The notes under the pieces: generated by a model | The model's database searches: none | What the model saw: only the letters and a program-made list of their open reading frames with translations | Told to the model about the DNA's origin: nothing | Source of the DNA: Proteobacteria bacterium UBA664 | Lineage (GTDB): Bacteria; Pseudomonadota; Gammaproteobacteria; UBA7966 | Direction: 5' to 3' | NCBI GenBank assembly: GCA_002299125.1 | Contig: DBNU01000065.1 | Span: 1 to 11,073, forward strand | DNA: 11,073 nt | Shown here: positions 1 through 5,630 of the stretch, in pieces | Layout: each line of letters begins with the position of its first letter | Position numbering within the stretch: position 1 is the stretch's first letter | Made by a program: the position numbers and the translations under genes

Positions 1-227
1 CCTTGCCCAATCGGCTGGCCGAAGAGGCCAGCAGGGCCGGCCTGCTGCAACCGCAGGTGATCGAAGCCCTGCTGCGCGACGCCATGCGCGAGCAGCGCAT
101 CGAACGCCTGTTCGCCACGATGGCCCGCCTGCGCCACACTGAGCCACGCCTGAGCGAAGAGGAAGTCCTGGCCGAGATCGAAGCCGCTCGGGTCGAGCGC
201 CGCACCCGACATGCGGATCGTCGTTGA
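1..227 (+). CDS. Antitoxin-like small protein (5' end outside the window)
   Basis: This is the 3' part of a small gene whose reading frame is already open at the left edge, so about 74 C-terminal residues are visible. The first visible TTG at position 3 is probably not the start. The protein is charged and largely helical, with a central LLQPQVIEALLRDAMREQ stretch and an acidic C-terminus (LSEEEVLAEIEAARVERR). This composition is typical of small antitoxins, and I do not recognise a named family. The end of the gene overlaps the start of the PIN-domain gene by 17 nt (211-227), the usual arrangement of an antitoxin translated just ahead of its toxin. The expected role, inferred only from the neighbour, is to bind and neutralise the PIN toxin and possibly repress the module's promoter. 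It could also be an unrelated short protein. Confidence 0.6.
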   Translation, partial: LPNRLAEEASRAGLLQPQVIEALLRDAMREQRIERLFATMARLRHTEPRLSEEEVLAEIEAARVERRTRHADRR

Positions 228-681
228 CACGAATCTGATCGCCTCGGCTTTGCTCTGGGGCGGGACGCCCGAGGCCTTGTTGAGCCTGGCGCGTCAGCTG
301 CGGGTCACCCTCTACACCAGCCCGGCCTTGCTGGCCGAGTTGGAGGAAATTCTCGAGCGCCCAAAGTTCGCCGAGGCGTTGCGCCGCGTCGACAGCACGC
401 CGGCGCAATTGACCGGCGACTATCGAGCGTTGGCTCAGGTCGTCCTACCACCGCACGTGCCGCGCGTGGTTGAGCACGACCCCGACGACGATCAGGTGCT
501 CGCCTGTGCGCTGACCGCGGACGCGGCGCTGATCGTCTCCGGTGACCGCGATCTGCTCGACCTCGGCCACTACCAGCGCATCCCGATCATCACCACCCCC
601 TCGCAGCCCCTGCAACTCCACACAGGCCGAGTGGTCGAGGTCAGGGCGCGTCCCATTTCGGGACGCGTACCGAAGGCATGA
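211..681 (+). CDS. PIN-domain toxin, putative toxin-antitoxin toxin component (COG1569-like)
   Basis: This 156-residue protein begins MRIVVDTNLIASALLWGG, the standard opening of a PIN nuclease with the first catalytic aspartate at D6. Further acidic residues sit where PIN proteins place metal ligands: the E43-E46 cluster in LLAELEEILERPKF, D92-D94 in HDPDDDQVLACAL, and D112/D114 in SGDRDLL. Family members are Mg-dependent RNases that cut RNA when freed from their antitoxin. The start at 211 lies inside the preceding antitoxin-like gene, giving a 17-nt overlap and probable translational coupling. The tail after about residue 132 looks longer than the fold needs, and its last residues are encoded by a perfect 8-bp hairpin (647-667). 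That may mean the 3' end has been altered. The family assignment is firm, but toxicity and targets are inferred. Confidence 0.87.
   Translation: MRIVVDTNLIASALLWGGTPEALLSLARQLRVTLYTSPALLAELEEILERPKFAEALRRVDSTPAQLTGDYRALAQVVLPPHVPRVVEHDPDDDQVLACALTADAALIVSGDRDLLDLGHYQRIPIITTPSQPLQLHTGRVVEVRARPISGRVPKA
647..667 (+). repeat. Perfect 8-bp inverted repeat at the 3' end of the PIN gene
   Basis: The arms CGCGTCCC (647-654) and GGGACGCG (660-667) pair perfectly around the 5-nt loop ATTTC, with a possible extra G-T pair at 646/668. The hairpin lies inside the last 35 nt of the PIN toxin coding sequence. It could act as a terminator without a U-tract, as an mRNA 3'-end stabiliser, or as a REP-like palindrome that supplied the last codons. 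Confidence 0.55.
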
Positions 682-713
682 TCTGCTAATCTCCGGCGCC
701 TTCACGGGTAGCC

Positions 714-731
714 CCGACCGCCCGCGGTCGG
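714..731 (+). terminator. Hairpin between toxin gene and ccmC, possible terminator
   Basis: CCGACCGC (714-721) and GCGGTCGG (724-731) are perfect reverse complements; sterically this gives about 7 bp with a 4-nt loop. It lies 32 nt after the toxin stop and 52 nt before the ccmC start. No U-tract follows, so intrinsic termination is uncertain. It is the only strong structure in the 102-nt gap. No convincing sigma-70 promoter was found there, and no remnant of ccmB is readable in any frame. Confidence 0.35.
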
Positions 732-783
732 CGGCAGTCGTCAGTCGGTGCCCGGATGGGCTCGCGGAGCTCCAGAACCATTG

Positions 784-1593
784 ATGCACCTGATGCACGC
801 AATCCTTTCGCCCAAGGGATTCAACCGGTTTGTCAGTCGTTGGATCGGGGCGCTCTGGGCCGTGACACTGCTCATGCTGGTCATTGGCTTGCCGTGGGCG
901 CTGGTCGTCGCCCCCACCGACTACCAGCAGGGCGAGAGCTACCGCATCATCTTTCTGCACGTGCCGTCCGCGTGGTTGTCACTGATGGGCTACACGATGC
1001 TCGCCGGTCTCGGCTTCGTGGTGCTGGTCTGGCGGGTGAAGCTCGCCGAAGTGATGGCCGAGGCCATCGCCCCCGTGGGTGCGGCCTTCACCCTGCTGGC
1101 CCTGGTCACCGGCTCGCTCTGGGGCCGGCCGATGTGGGGCACCTACTGGGTGTGGGATGCCCGGCTCACCTCCGAACTGGTGCTGCTCTTCCTCTACCTC
1201 GGCTGGATGGCGCTGTCTCAAGCCATCGAGGATCGCCGCGCGGCAGCGAAGGCCTGCGGCGTGCTCGCGCTCATCGGGGTGGTGGACATCCCCATCGTGC
1301 ATTTCTCGGTGGAATGGTGGAACACCCTGCACCAGGGGCCGACGATCACGCGCCTGGATCGCCCGGCCATGCACCTCAGCATGCTGGCACCGCTCCTCTG
1401 GATGTACTTCGCGCTGTTCACCTATGCCGCCACCGTATCGCTCATGCGTGCACGCGACATCTGGCTGGAACGCGAGGCCAACCACCCCTGGGTGGCCGAA
1501 CTCATGCGCACGGGTGCAGTACCCGGGGGACCCGACAGCCCGGCACGACCCGGCCCGCCCATCGCCCCCCGCGACCTGACCGCCGGCGCATGA
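784..1593 (+). CDS. ccmC: Cytochrome c maturation protein CcmC, heme transfer to CcmE
   Basis: CcmC is a polytopic inner-membrane protein that holds heme in a periplasmic tryptophan-rich site and attaches it to CcmE. This 269-residue product carries the WWD-type motif WGTYWVWD at residues 118-125. The two flanking periplasmic histidines expected as heme ligands are present: H59 in IIFLHVPSAW and H183 in EWWNTLHQGP. About six hydrophobic segments span residues 20-225. The C-terminus has a Pro/Gly-rich extension (about 245-269) that a 245-residue protein such as that of E. coli lacks. ATG 784 is the preferred start, but TTG 781 directly before it and ATG 793 are possible; a GGAG at 766-769 is the nearest Shine-Dalgarno-like site. 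The stop overlaps the ccmD start (ATGA). The usual upstream partners ccmA and ccmB are not adjacent. Confidence 0.96.
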   Translation: MHLMHAILSPKGFNRFVSRWIGALWAVTLLMLVIGLPWALVVAPTDYQQGESYRIIFLHVPSAWLSLMGYTMLAGLGFVVLVWRVKLAEVMAEAIAPVGAAFTLLALVTGSLWGRPMWGTYWVWDARLTSELVLLFLYLGWMALSQAIEDRRAAAKACGVLALIGVVDIPIVHFSVEWWNTLHQGPTITRLDRPAMHLSMLAPLLWMYFALFTYAATVSLMRARDIWLEREANHPWVAELMRTGAVPGGPDSPARPGPPIAPRDLTAGA

Positions 1594-1736
1594 ACGCCTT
1601 CCTCGACATGGGCGGTTACGGTGTCTACGTGTGGTCGGCTTATGGCATCGCCTTTGTGGTGCTGGCCGCGCTCGCCCTGGCGAGCTGGCGGCGCGGCCGG
1701 CGTCTACACCAGAAACTGCAGCGGAAGTACCAATGA
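1590..1736 (+). CDS. ccmD: Heme exporter small subunit CcmD
   Basis: CcmD is a small single-span membrane protein that stabilises the CcmABC complex and helps release heme-loaded CcmE. This 48-residue product has the family layout. A short N-terminus holds the conserved-looking MGGYGVYVWSAYG stretch (residues 7-19), followed by one membrane helix (about 15-33) and a basic cytoplasmic tail (RRGRRLHQKLQRKYQ). The start is fixed by the 4-nt ATGA overlap with the ccmC stop at 1590-1593. The stop in turn overlaps the ccmE start at 1733-1736. No Shine-Dalgarno sequence is visible ahead of it, so translation probably depends on coupling to ccmC. The gene is easily missed because the same frame stays open far upstream inside ccmC; only these 48 codons are credible. 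Confidence 0.93.
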   Translation: MNAFLDMGGYGVYVWSAYGIAFVVLAALALASWRRGRRLHQKLQRKYQ

Positions 1737-2224
1737 CCCCACGCCAGCGACGCCTCCTCGGTGCCTTTGCCGTGCTTGCCGGTGTGGCGACTGCCGCTGC
1801 CGTCCTGCTCAGTGCCGTCTCGGAGAACCTGCTCTTCTTCTACACCCCGAGCCAGGTGGCCGCAGGCGAAGTACCCGCCGACCGCAACGTGCGCGTCGGT
1901 GGGCTGGTGGTCTCCGGCAGCATCGAACGCAACCCGGACAGCCTCGCCGTGCGCTTTCAGGTCACGGACATGGCGCGGGTGGTGTCGGTCAGCTATCAGG
2001 GCATCCTGCCCGATCTCTTCCGCGAGGGTCAGGGCATCATCGCCCAGGGCCGCATCGATGCGAACGGCGTGTTGCAGGCCACCGAGGTGCTGGCCAAGCA
2101 CGACGAGAACTACATGCCCCCCGAAGTGGCGGCGACCCTGGCCATGAAGGGCGAGGGGCCGCTGGCACCGGTACACATGAACGCAAATCCAGCGGACGCC
2201 CGCCCCGCGAGCACGCAGCCATGA
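1733..2224 (+). CDS. ccmE: Periplasmic heme chaperone CcmE
   Basis: CcmE binds heme covalently through a histidine in the periplasm and carries it from CcmC to CcmF. This 163-residue product has one N-terminal membrane anchor (about residues 8-29). A beta-rich OB-fold domain follows, starting at FFYTPSQV and including VRVGGLVVSGSI (54-65). The heme-attachment motif LAKHDENYMPPE puts the covalent histidine at H123 and the heme-contacting tyrosine at Y127, matching H130 and Y134 of the E. coli protein. The tail after about 132 is flexible and variable, as in the family. ATG 1733 overlaps the ccmD stop (ATGA), and a GGAAG at 1723-1727 lies 5 nt before it. The gene ends in TGA at 2222-2224, which overlaps a possible 25-codon ORF leading into ccmF. 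Confidence 0.96.
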   Translation: MTPRQRRLLGAFAVLAGVATAAAVLLSAVSENLLFFYTPSQVAAGEVPADRNVRVGGLVVSGSIERNPDSLAVRFQVTDMARVVSVSYQGILPDLFREGQGIIAQGRIDANGVLQATEVLAKHDENYMPPEVAATLAMKGEGPLAPVHMNANPADARPASTQP

Positions 2225-2298
2225 GCGCGCAGTCACTTGCCCGCGCGTTCGACCGCCACCTGTACGCACCCTCCCCGGGCCCCATGGCCGCCGCATGA
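2221..2298 (+). CDS. 25-codon ORF bridging ccmE and ccmF, possible translational relay
   Basis: This ORF starts at an ATG sharing ATGA (2221-2224) with the ccmE stop. It ends in a TGA that shares ATGA (2295-2298) with the ccmF start. The product would be 25 residues, beginning MSAQSLARAFDRHLY and ending PMAAA. It has no membrane segment and no recognisable family. It fills the 70-nt ccmE-ccmF gap exactly, and ccmF has no visible Shine-Dalgarno sequence. The simplest reading is a relay ORF that lets terminating ribosomes re-initiate and reach ccmF. A real small protein is possible, and chance overlap cannot be excluded from one sequence. Its 4-nt overlaps copy those at ccmC/D, ccmD/E and ccmG/H. 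Confidence 0.45.
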   Translation: MSAQSLARAFDRHLYAPSPGPMAAA

Positions 2299-4355
2299 AC
2301 GACGCCACTTCGCACCTGAGCGGCCCCGCCTGGTTGCTCTACGATCCGCTGACACCCGAGGTCGGCACCCTCGCCCTGGCCGCGGCCCTGATGCTGGCAC
2401 TGGTCGGCGCGACCTTGAGCCTCGCCGGTGCCGCTACCGGCCGGATGGCCTGGCTGCGGGTCGCCCGCCCCACCAGCCACGGCCAGTGCGCGCTGCTCGT
2501 CATCGCCTGGGCTGCCCTGTCGGCGGCCTTCGTCGCCAACGATTTCTCCGTGCTGTACGTGGCGAACAACTCGAACACCCAACTGCCGCTCATCTACCGC
2601 CTGAGCGCCGTCTGGGGCGCCCACGAGGGCTCCCTGCTGTTGTGGTCCCTCGCACTCACCGGCTGGATGGTGGCCGTGGCCCTGCGTTCGCGGCACCTGC
2701 CGGAAGTATTCGCTGCCCGGGTGCTCGGCGTGATGAGCCTGGTGAATGCCGGCTTTCTCGCCTTCATTCTGTTCACGTCCAATCCCTTTCTGCGCCACTT
2801 CCCGGCACCCGTGGAGGGTCGCGACCTCAATCCCCTGCTGCAGGATCCGGGGCTCATCGTCCATCCACCCATGCTCTACATGGGCTACGTAGGCATGAGC
2901 GTGGCCTTCGCCTTTGCCATCGCTGCCCTGCTGGGTGGTCGTCTGGACGCCGCCTGGGCCCGCTGGACACGCCCCTGGACGCTCGCTGCCTGGGTGTTCC
3001 TTACCCTGGGCATCACGCTCGGGAGCTGGTGGGCCTACTACGAGCTTGGCTGGGGCGGCTGGTGGTTCTGGGATCCGGTGGAGAACGCAAGCTTCATGCC
3101 CTGGCTCATCGCCACCGCGCTGGTGCATTCGCTTGCCGTCACCGAGCAGCGGGACAGCTTCAAGCGCTGGACCGTACTGCTCGCGATCTGCGGTTTCGCG
3201 CTGTCCTTGCTCGGCACCTTCCTGGTGCGCTCCGGTGTGCTGACCTCGGTGCACGCCTTCGCCGCCGACCCTACGCGCGGTGTGTTCATCCTCGGCGTGC
3301 TGGCGCTCGCGGTGGGGGCCTCGCTCGTGCTCTACAGCGTGCGCGCGCCGCTGCTGGTCGACCGCGGCAGCTTTGCCCCGATCTCGCGCGAGAGCTTCCT
3401 GCTCGCCAACAATGTCGTGCTCGTGGTTTCGGCCGCAGCCGTGCTGCTGGGTACGCTTTACCCACTGGCCATGGATGCCTTCGGGCTCGGCAAGATCTCG
3501 GTCGGTCCGCCGTACTTCAACGCCGTCTTCGCCCCCCTCATGCTCCTGCTCGCCCTCGCGCTTGGCATTGGCCCGCGGGTGCGCTGGAAGGGGCAGGAGG
3601 CTCGGCAAGTCGGCCGACTCATGCGCTGGTCTTTGCCGCTGTCGGTGTTGGCCGGGACGCTCGCCGCGCTGGCCGGCGGCGTGCATCTGGTGGCCACGAC
3701 CGCCGGTTTCAGCGCCGCCTTCTGGATCCTCGGCCATACCGCCCTCACGGTGCGCGACCGGCTGCGGCACGCGCGGAGCAGCAGCACGGCGCTCTCCCGG
3801 TTGCCGGTCGGCTTCGTCGGCATGCTGCTGGCGCATGTGGGTTTCGCCGTCTGCATCATCGGCGTCACCGCCGTCAGCCAGTGGGGCGTGGAACGCGACA
3901 TCCGCCTGGCCATCGGCGAGTCCACCGAACTCGGAGGCTATCGTTTCACGCTGCAGTCGGTGCGTGATATCGACGGGCCGAACTACAGCGGGGTTCGCGG
4001 CAGTGTGCTGGTCGAGCCGGTCAGGGGCGGGGCGAGCGGAGCGGAGCCGGCGGCTGCAGCGGCCAGTCTCACGCTCCACCCGGAGAAGCGCGTCTATCGG
4101 GCTGGCGGCGCAGCCATGACCGAGGCCGGGATCGCCGCCGGAATCACCCGGGATCTGCTTGCCTCGCTCGGGGAACCACGCGGGGAATCCGCCTGGACGA
4201 TGCGCGTCCAGGTGAAGCCCTTCCAGCGCTGGATCTGGTTCGGGGGCCTGTTCATGGCGCTGGGTGGCATCCTCGCGGCCAGTGATCGGCGCTACCGCCT
4301 GCGCGTGCGGGCAACCGACGGCGCGACCCTGGCGGCCGGGGCGAGGCCGGCCTGA
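2295..4355 (+). CDS. ccmF: Cytochrome c heme lyase subunit CcmF
   Basis: CcmF is the large inner-membrane subunit of the cytochrome c synthetase. It takes heme from holo-CcmE and attaches it to reduced apocytochrome c held by CcmH and CcmI. The 686-residue product carries the WWD domain GWGGWWFWDPVENAS (residues 252-266). The periplasmic heme-ligand histidines are H190 (LIVHPPMLYMGY) and H320 (VLTSVHAFAADP), and the probable b-heme histidines are H278 (ALVHSLAV) and H514 (LLAHVGFAV). The signature WGAHEGSLLLW is at 107-117. Many membrane helices are present, ending in RWIWFGGLFMALGG (645-658). An Ala/Gly-rich insert lies at about 576-590 in the last periplasmic domain. ATG 2295 lies in an ATGA overlap with a 25-codon ORF; no Shine-Dalgarno is visible. 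TTG 2334 is a weaker alternative start. Confidence 0.97.
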   Translation: MNDATSHLSGPAWLLYDPLTPEVGTLALAAALMLALVGATLSLAGAATGRMAWLRVARPTSHGQCALLVIAWAALSAAFVANDFSVLYVANNSNTQLPLIYRLSAVWGAHEGSLLLWSLALTGWMVAVALRSRHLPEVFAARVLGVMSLVNAGFLAFILFTSNPFLRHFPAPVEGRDLNPLLQDPGLIVHPPMLYMGYVGMSVAFAFAIAALLGGRLDAAWARWTRPWTLAAWVFLTLGITLGSWWAYYELGWGGWWFWDPVENASFMPWLIATALVHSLAVTEQRDSFKRWTVLLAICGFALSLLGTFLVRSGVLTSVHAFAADPTRGVFILGVLALAVGASLVLYSVRAPLLVDRGSFAPISRESFLLANNVVLVVSAAAVLLGTLYPLAMDAFGLGKISVGPPYFNAVFAPLMLLLALALGIGPRVRWKGQEARQVGRLMRWSLPLSVLAGTLAALAGGVHLVATTAGFSAAFWILGHTALTVRDRLRHARSSSTALSRLPVGFVGMLLAHVGFAVCIIGVTAVSQWGVERDIRLAIGESTELGGYRFTLQSVRDIDGPNYSGVRGSVLVEPVRGGASGAEPAAAAASLTLHPEKRVYRAGGAAMTEAGIAAGITRDLLASLGEPRGESAWTMRVQVKPFQRWIWFGGLFMALGGILAASDRRYRLRVRATDGATLAAGARPA

Positions 4356-4405
4356 TGCGCTGCCCGTCGCACCGGCAGTCACCGCGCTGCTCAGCTCAGC
4401 GATGA
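4355..4405 (+). CDS. 16-codon ORF bridging ccmF and ccmG, possible translational relay
   Basis: The ATG at 4355-4357 shares one base with the ccmF stop (TGATG, 4353-4357). The TGA at 4403-4405 shares ATGA (4402-4405) with the ccmG start. The product would be the basic 16-residue peptide MRCPSHRQSPRCSAQR, with no recognisable family. It bridges the 46-nt gap exactly. A small hairpin (CGCTG 4385-4389 with CAGCG 4397-4401) sits directly before the ccmG start and would be opened by a ribosome reading this ORF. Together with the similar ORF between ccmE and ccmF, this suggests a coupling device rather than a functional peptide, but it remains an inference. Confidence 0.42.
   Translation: MRCPSHRQSPRCSAQR
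4385..4401 (+). promoter_or_regulatory. Small hairpin immediately upstream of the ccmG start codon
   Basis: CGCTG (4385-4389) pairs with CAGCG (4397-4401) around a 7-nt loop, ending one base before the ccmG ATG at 4402. An alternative smaller pairing, GCTG/CAGC at 4386-4395, is also possible. It could hinder independent initiation at ccmG and be melted by ribosomes on the 16-codon ORF. It is short and so tentative. Confidence 0.3.
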
Positions 4406-5070
4406 GCGACCCGACCCCTGTGGGCCTGGCTTCACCACCACCAACGCCTTCGTCGACGCCACCAGCGCCGCGCCGTGCGACCCTGCGTCACTCCTGGCCG
4501 CTCACGGCCTTCGTGGTACTGGTCGGTCTGCTCTACGTCGGTCTGGGTCGCGACCCACGGCTGCTGCCCTCGCCCTTCATCGGTCGCCCGGCACCGGCCC
4601 TCGATCTGCCCACCCTGGCCGACCCTGCGGCGCGCTTCACCACAGCGGAGTTCCGGGGCGCACCCACCGTGGTGAACGTCTGGGCCTCCTGGTGCGTGGC
4701 CTGTCGCCAGGAGCACACGGTGCTGATGGCGCTGGCTGCGAGCGAGCGCGTGCGCCTCGTCGGCCTCGGTTACAAGGACGCCCCGGAGGATGCGCGCGCC
4801 TGGCTCGCACGCCACGGCGACCCCTACACGCTGGTGGCGGTGGATGCCGACGGCCGCGCCGGCATCGACTGGGGCGTCTACGGCGTGCCCGAAACCTTCT
4901 TCCTGGATGCCGAGGGGATCGTGCGCCACAAGCACGTCGGTCCGCTGACCGATGCGAGTCTCGAGCCTGCCCTGACCCTCATCGGCGTGTCGGCGGCTCC
5001 CCGCACGGCGGTGCCGCCCGAGGGACTGACGCCGCCCGGAGGGCTGACGCGACCCGAGGGACCAAGGTGA
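4402..5070 (+). CDS. ccmG: Thiol:disulfide oxidoreductase CcmG (DsbE)
   Basis: CcmG is a membrane-anchored periplasmic thioredoxin-like protein that passes reducing power from DsbD to CcmH or apocytochrome c, keeping CXXCH thiols reduced. This 222-residue product has a Pro/Ser/Thr-rich N-terminus (1-23), a membrane helix (about 31-48), and a thioredoxin fold with the active site WASWCVACRQE (C98 and C101, with E104 nearby). The cis-proline loop GVYGVPETFF places P163. The family-typical IVRHKHVGPLT lies at 173-183. The C-terminal tail (about 197-222) is a three-fold hexapeptide repeat, PPEGLT-PPGGLT-RPEGPR, not usual for the family. ATG 4402 overlaps the stop of a 16-codon ORF. The stop TGA overlaps the GTG start of ccmH. 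GTG 4420 is a less likely alternative start. Confidence 0.94.
   Translation: MSDPTPVGLASPPPTPSSTPPAPRRATLRHSWPLTAFVVLVGLLYVGLGRDPRLLPSPFIGRPAPALDLPTLADPAARFTTAEFRGAPTVVNVWASWCVACRQEHTVLMALAASERVRLVGLGYKDAPEDARAWLARHGDPYTLVAVDADGRAGIDWGVYGVPETFFLDAEGIVRHKHVGPLTDASLEPALTLIGVSAAPRTAVPPEGLTPPGGLTRPEGPR
5014..5067 (+). repeat. Three imperfect 18-bp tandem repeats at the 3' end of ccmG
   Basis: Three 18-bp units lie at 5014-5031, 5032-5049 and 5050-5067, each containing a GAGGG/GGAGGG core, and encode the hexapeptides PPEGLT, PPGGLT and RPEGPR. The last unit holds GAGGGA at 5056-5061, a good Shine-Dalgarno sequence 5 nt before the ccmH GTG start. The repeats therefore extend the CcmG tail and provide the ccmH ribosome-binding site. 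Confidence 0.75.
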
Positions 5071-5624
5071 AGACCAGGCCGCCCATCGACTCCCTGCGGC
5101 GAGGGCGGGCCCGACGCGCCCTCGGTTGCCTCCTCTGGGCGGCCATGCTGCCGTACACGGTGATGGCCGCGGATGCCCCAGCCGCCGCGCCGACACCGCC
5201 GGTGCAGTCCGCGGCCAAGATCGACGACTTCGCCCCCTTCGCGGATGCGGCACTCGAGGCCCGTTATCGCGGTCTCATCGCCAAGCTGCGCTGCCTGGTC
5301 TGCCAGAACGAATCCCTGGCCGACTCGCACGCGCCGCTGGCCACGGATCTGCGCCGCGAAGTGCGTGGCATGCTGGAATCCGGGCAGGCGGACGCGGCGA
5401 TCCTGGCCTTTCTCTCCGAGCGCTACGGTGCCTTTGTGCTCTACGACCCACCGCTGGATGCCCACACCGTGCTGCTGTGGGCCGGCCCGCCGCTGCTCCT
5501 GCTGCTCGGCGCTGGCTGGCTCGTCAGCGGGCTCACCCACCGGTCTCATACGGTCACCCCGCCCACCCCGCTCGATGCCAGCGCGCGCGCCGCCGTCAAG
5601 CGCGCCCTCGCCGAAGAGAACTGA
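5067..5624 (+). CDS. ccmH: Cytochrome c maturation thiol protein CcmH
   Basis: CcmH is a membrane-anchored periplasmic protein that reduces apocytochrome c disulfides and works with CcmF and CcmI. The 185-residue product has a signal peptide (residues 1 to about 34, basic region then GCLLWAAMLPYTVMA) and a Pro/Ala linker (36-47). The helical domain carries the signature LRCLVCQNES with redox cysteines C76 and C79. The family stretch LATDLRREVRGMLESGQ is at 91-107, and a membrane helix spans about 136-155. The GTG start at 5067 is supported by the GTGA overlap with the ccmG stop, by GAGGGA 5 nt upstream, and because the first internal ATG would destroy the signal peptide. The length fits the stand-alone form, unlike E. 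coli, where this domain is fused to a CcmI-like domain. Only 6 nt separate it from ccmI. Confidence 0.93.
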   Translation: MKTRPPIDSLRRGRARRALGCLLWAAMLPYTVMAADAPAAAPTPPVQSAAKIDDFAPFADAALEARYRGLIAKLRCLVCQNESLADSHAPLATDLRREVRGMLESGQADAAILAFLSERYGAFVLYDPPLDAHTVLLWAGPPLLLLLGAGWLVSGLTHRSHTVTPPTPLDASARAAVKRALAEEN

Positions 5625-5630
5625 ACGCCC

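Noticed and set aside
682..783. Possible ccmB remnant upstream of ccmC
   Set aside because: None of the three plus-strand frames gives a hydrophobic or CcmB-like stretch.
542..784. An 80-codon frame ending in TGATG with the ccmC start, as a third relay ORF
   Set aside because: Its only start codon lies inside the PIN toxin gene in another frame, with no ATG, GTG or TTG in the intergenic part. The overlap is therefore probably chance.
756..1589. Upstream extension of the ccmD frame through ccmC
   Set aside because: The translation is His/Arg/Gly-rich shadow, and only the last 48 codons after the ATGA overlap look like a protein of a known family.
2037..4382. A 781-codon minus-strand open frame opposite ccmF
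   Set aside because: It is rich in Gln, His, Arg and Gly with no domain or membrane pattern, and it exactly mirrors a GC-rich gene with strong codon bias. CcmF on the other strand has clear motifs throughout.
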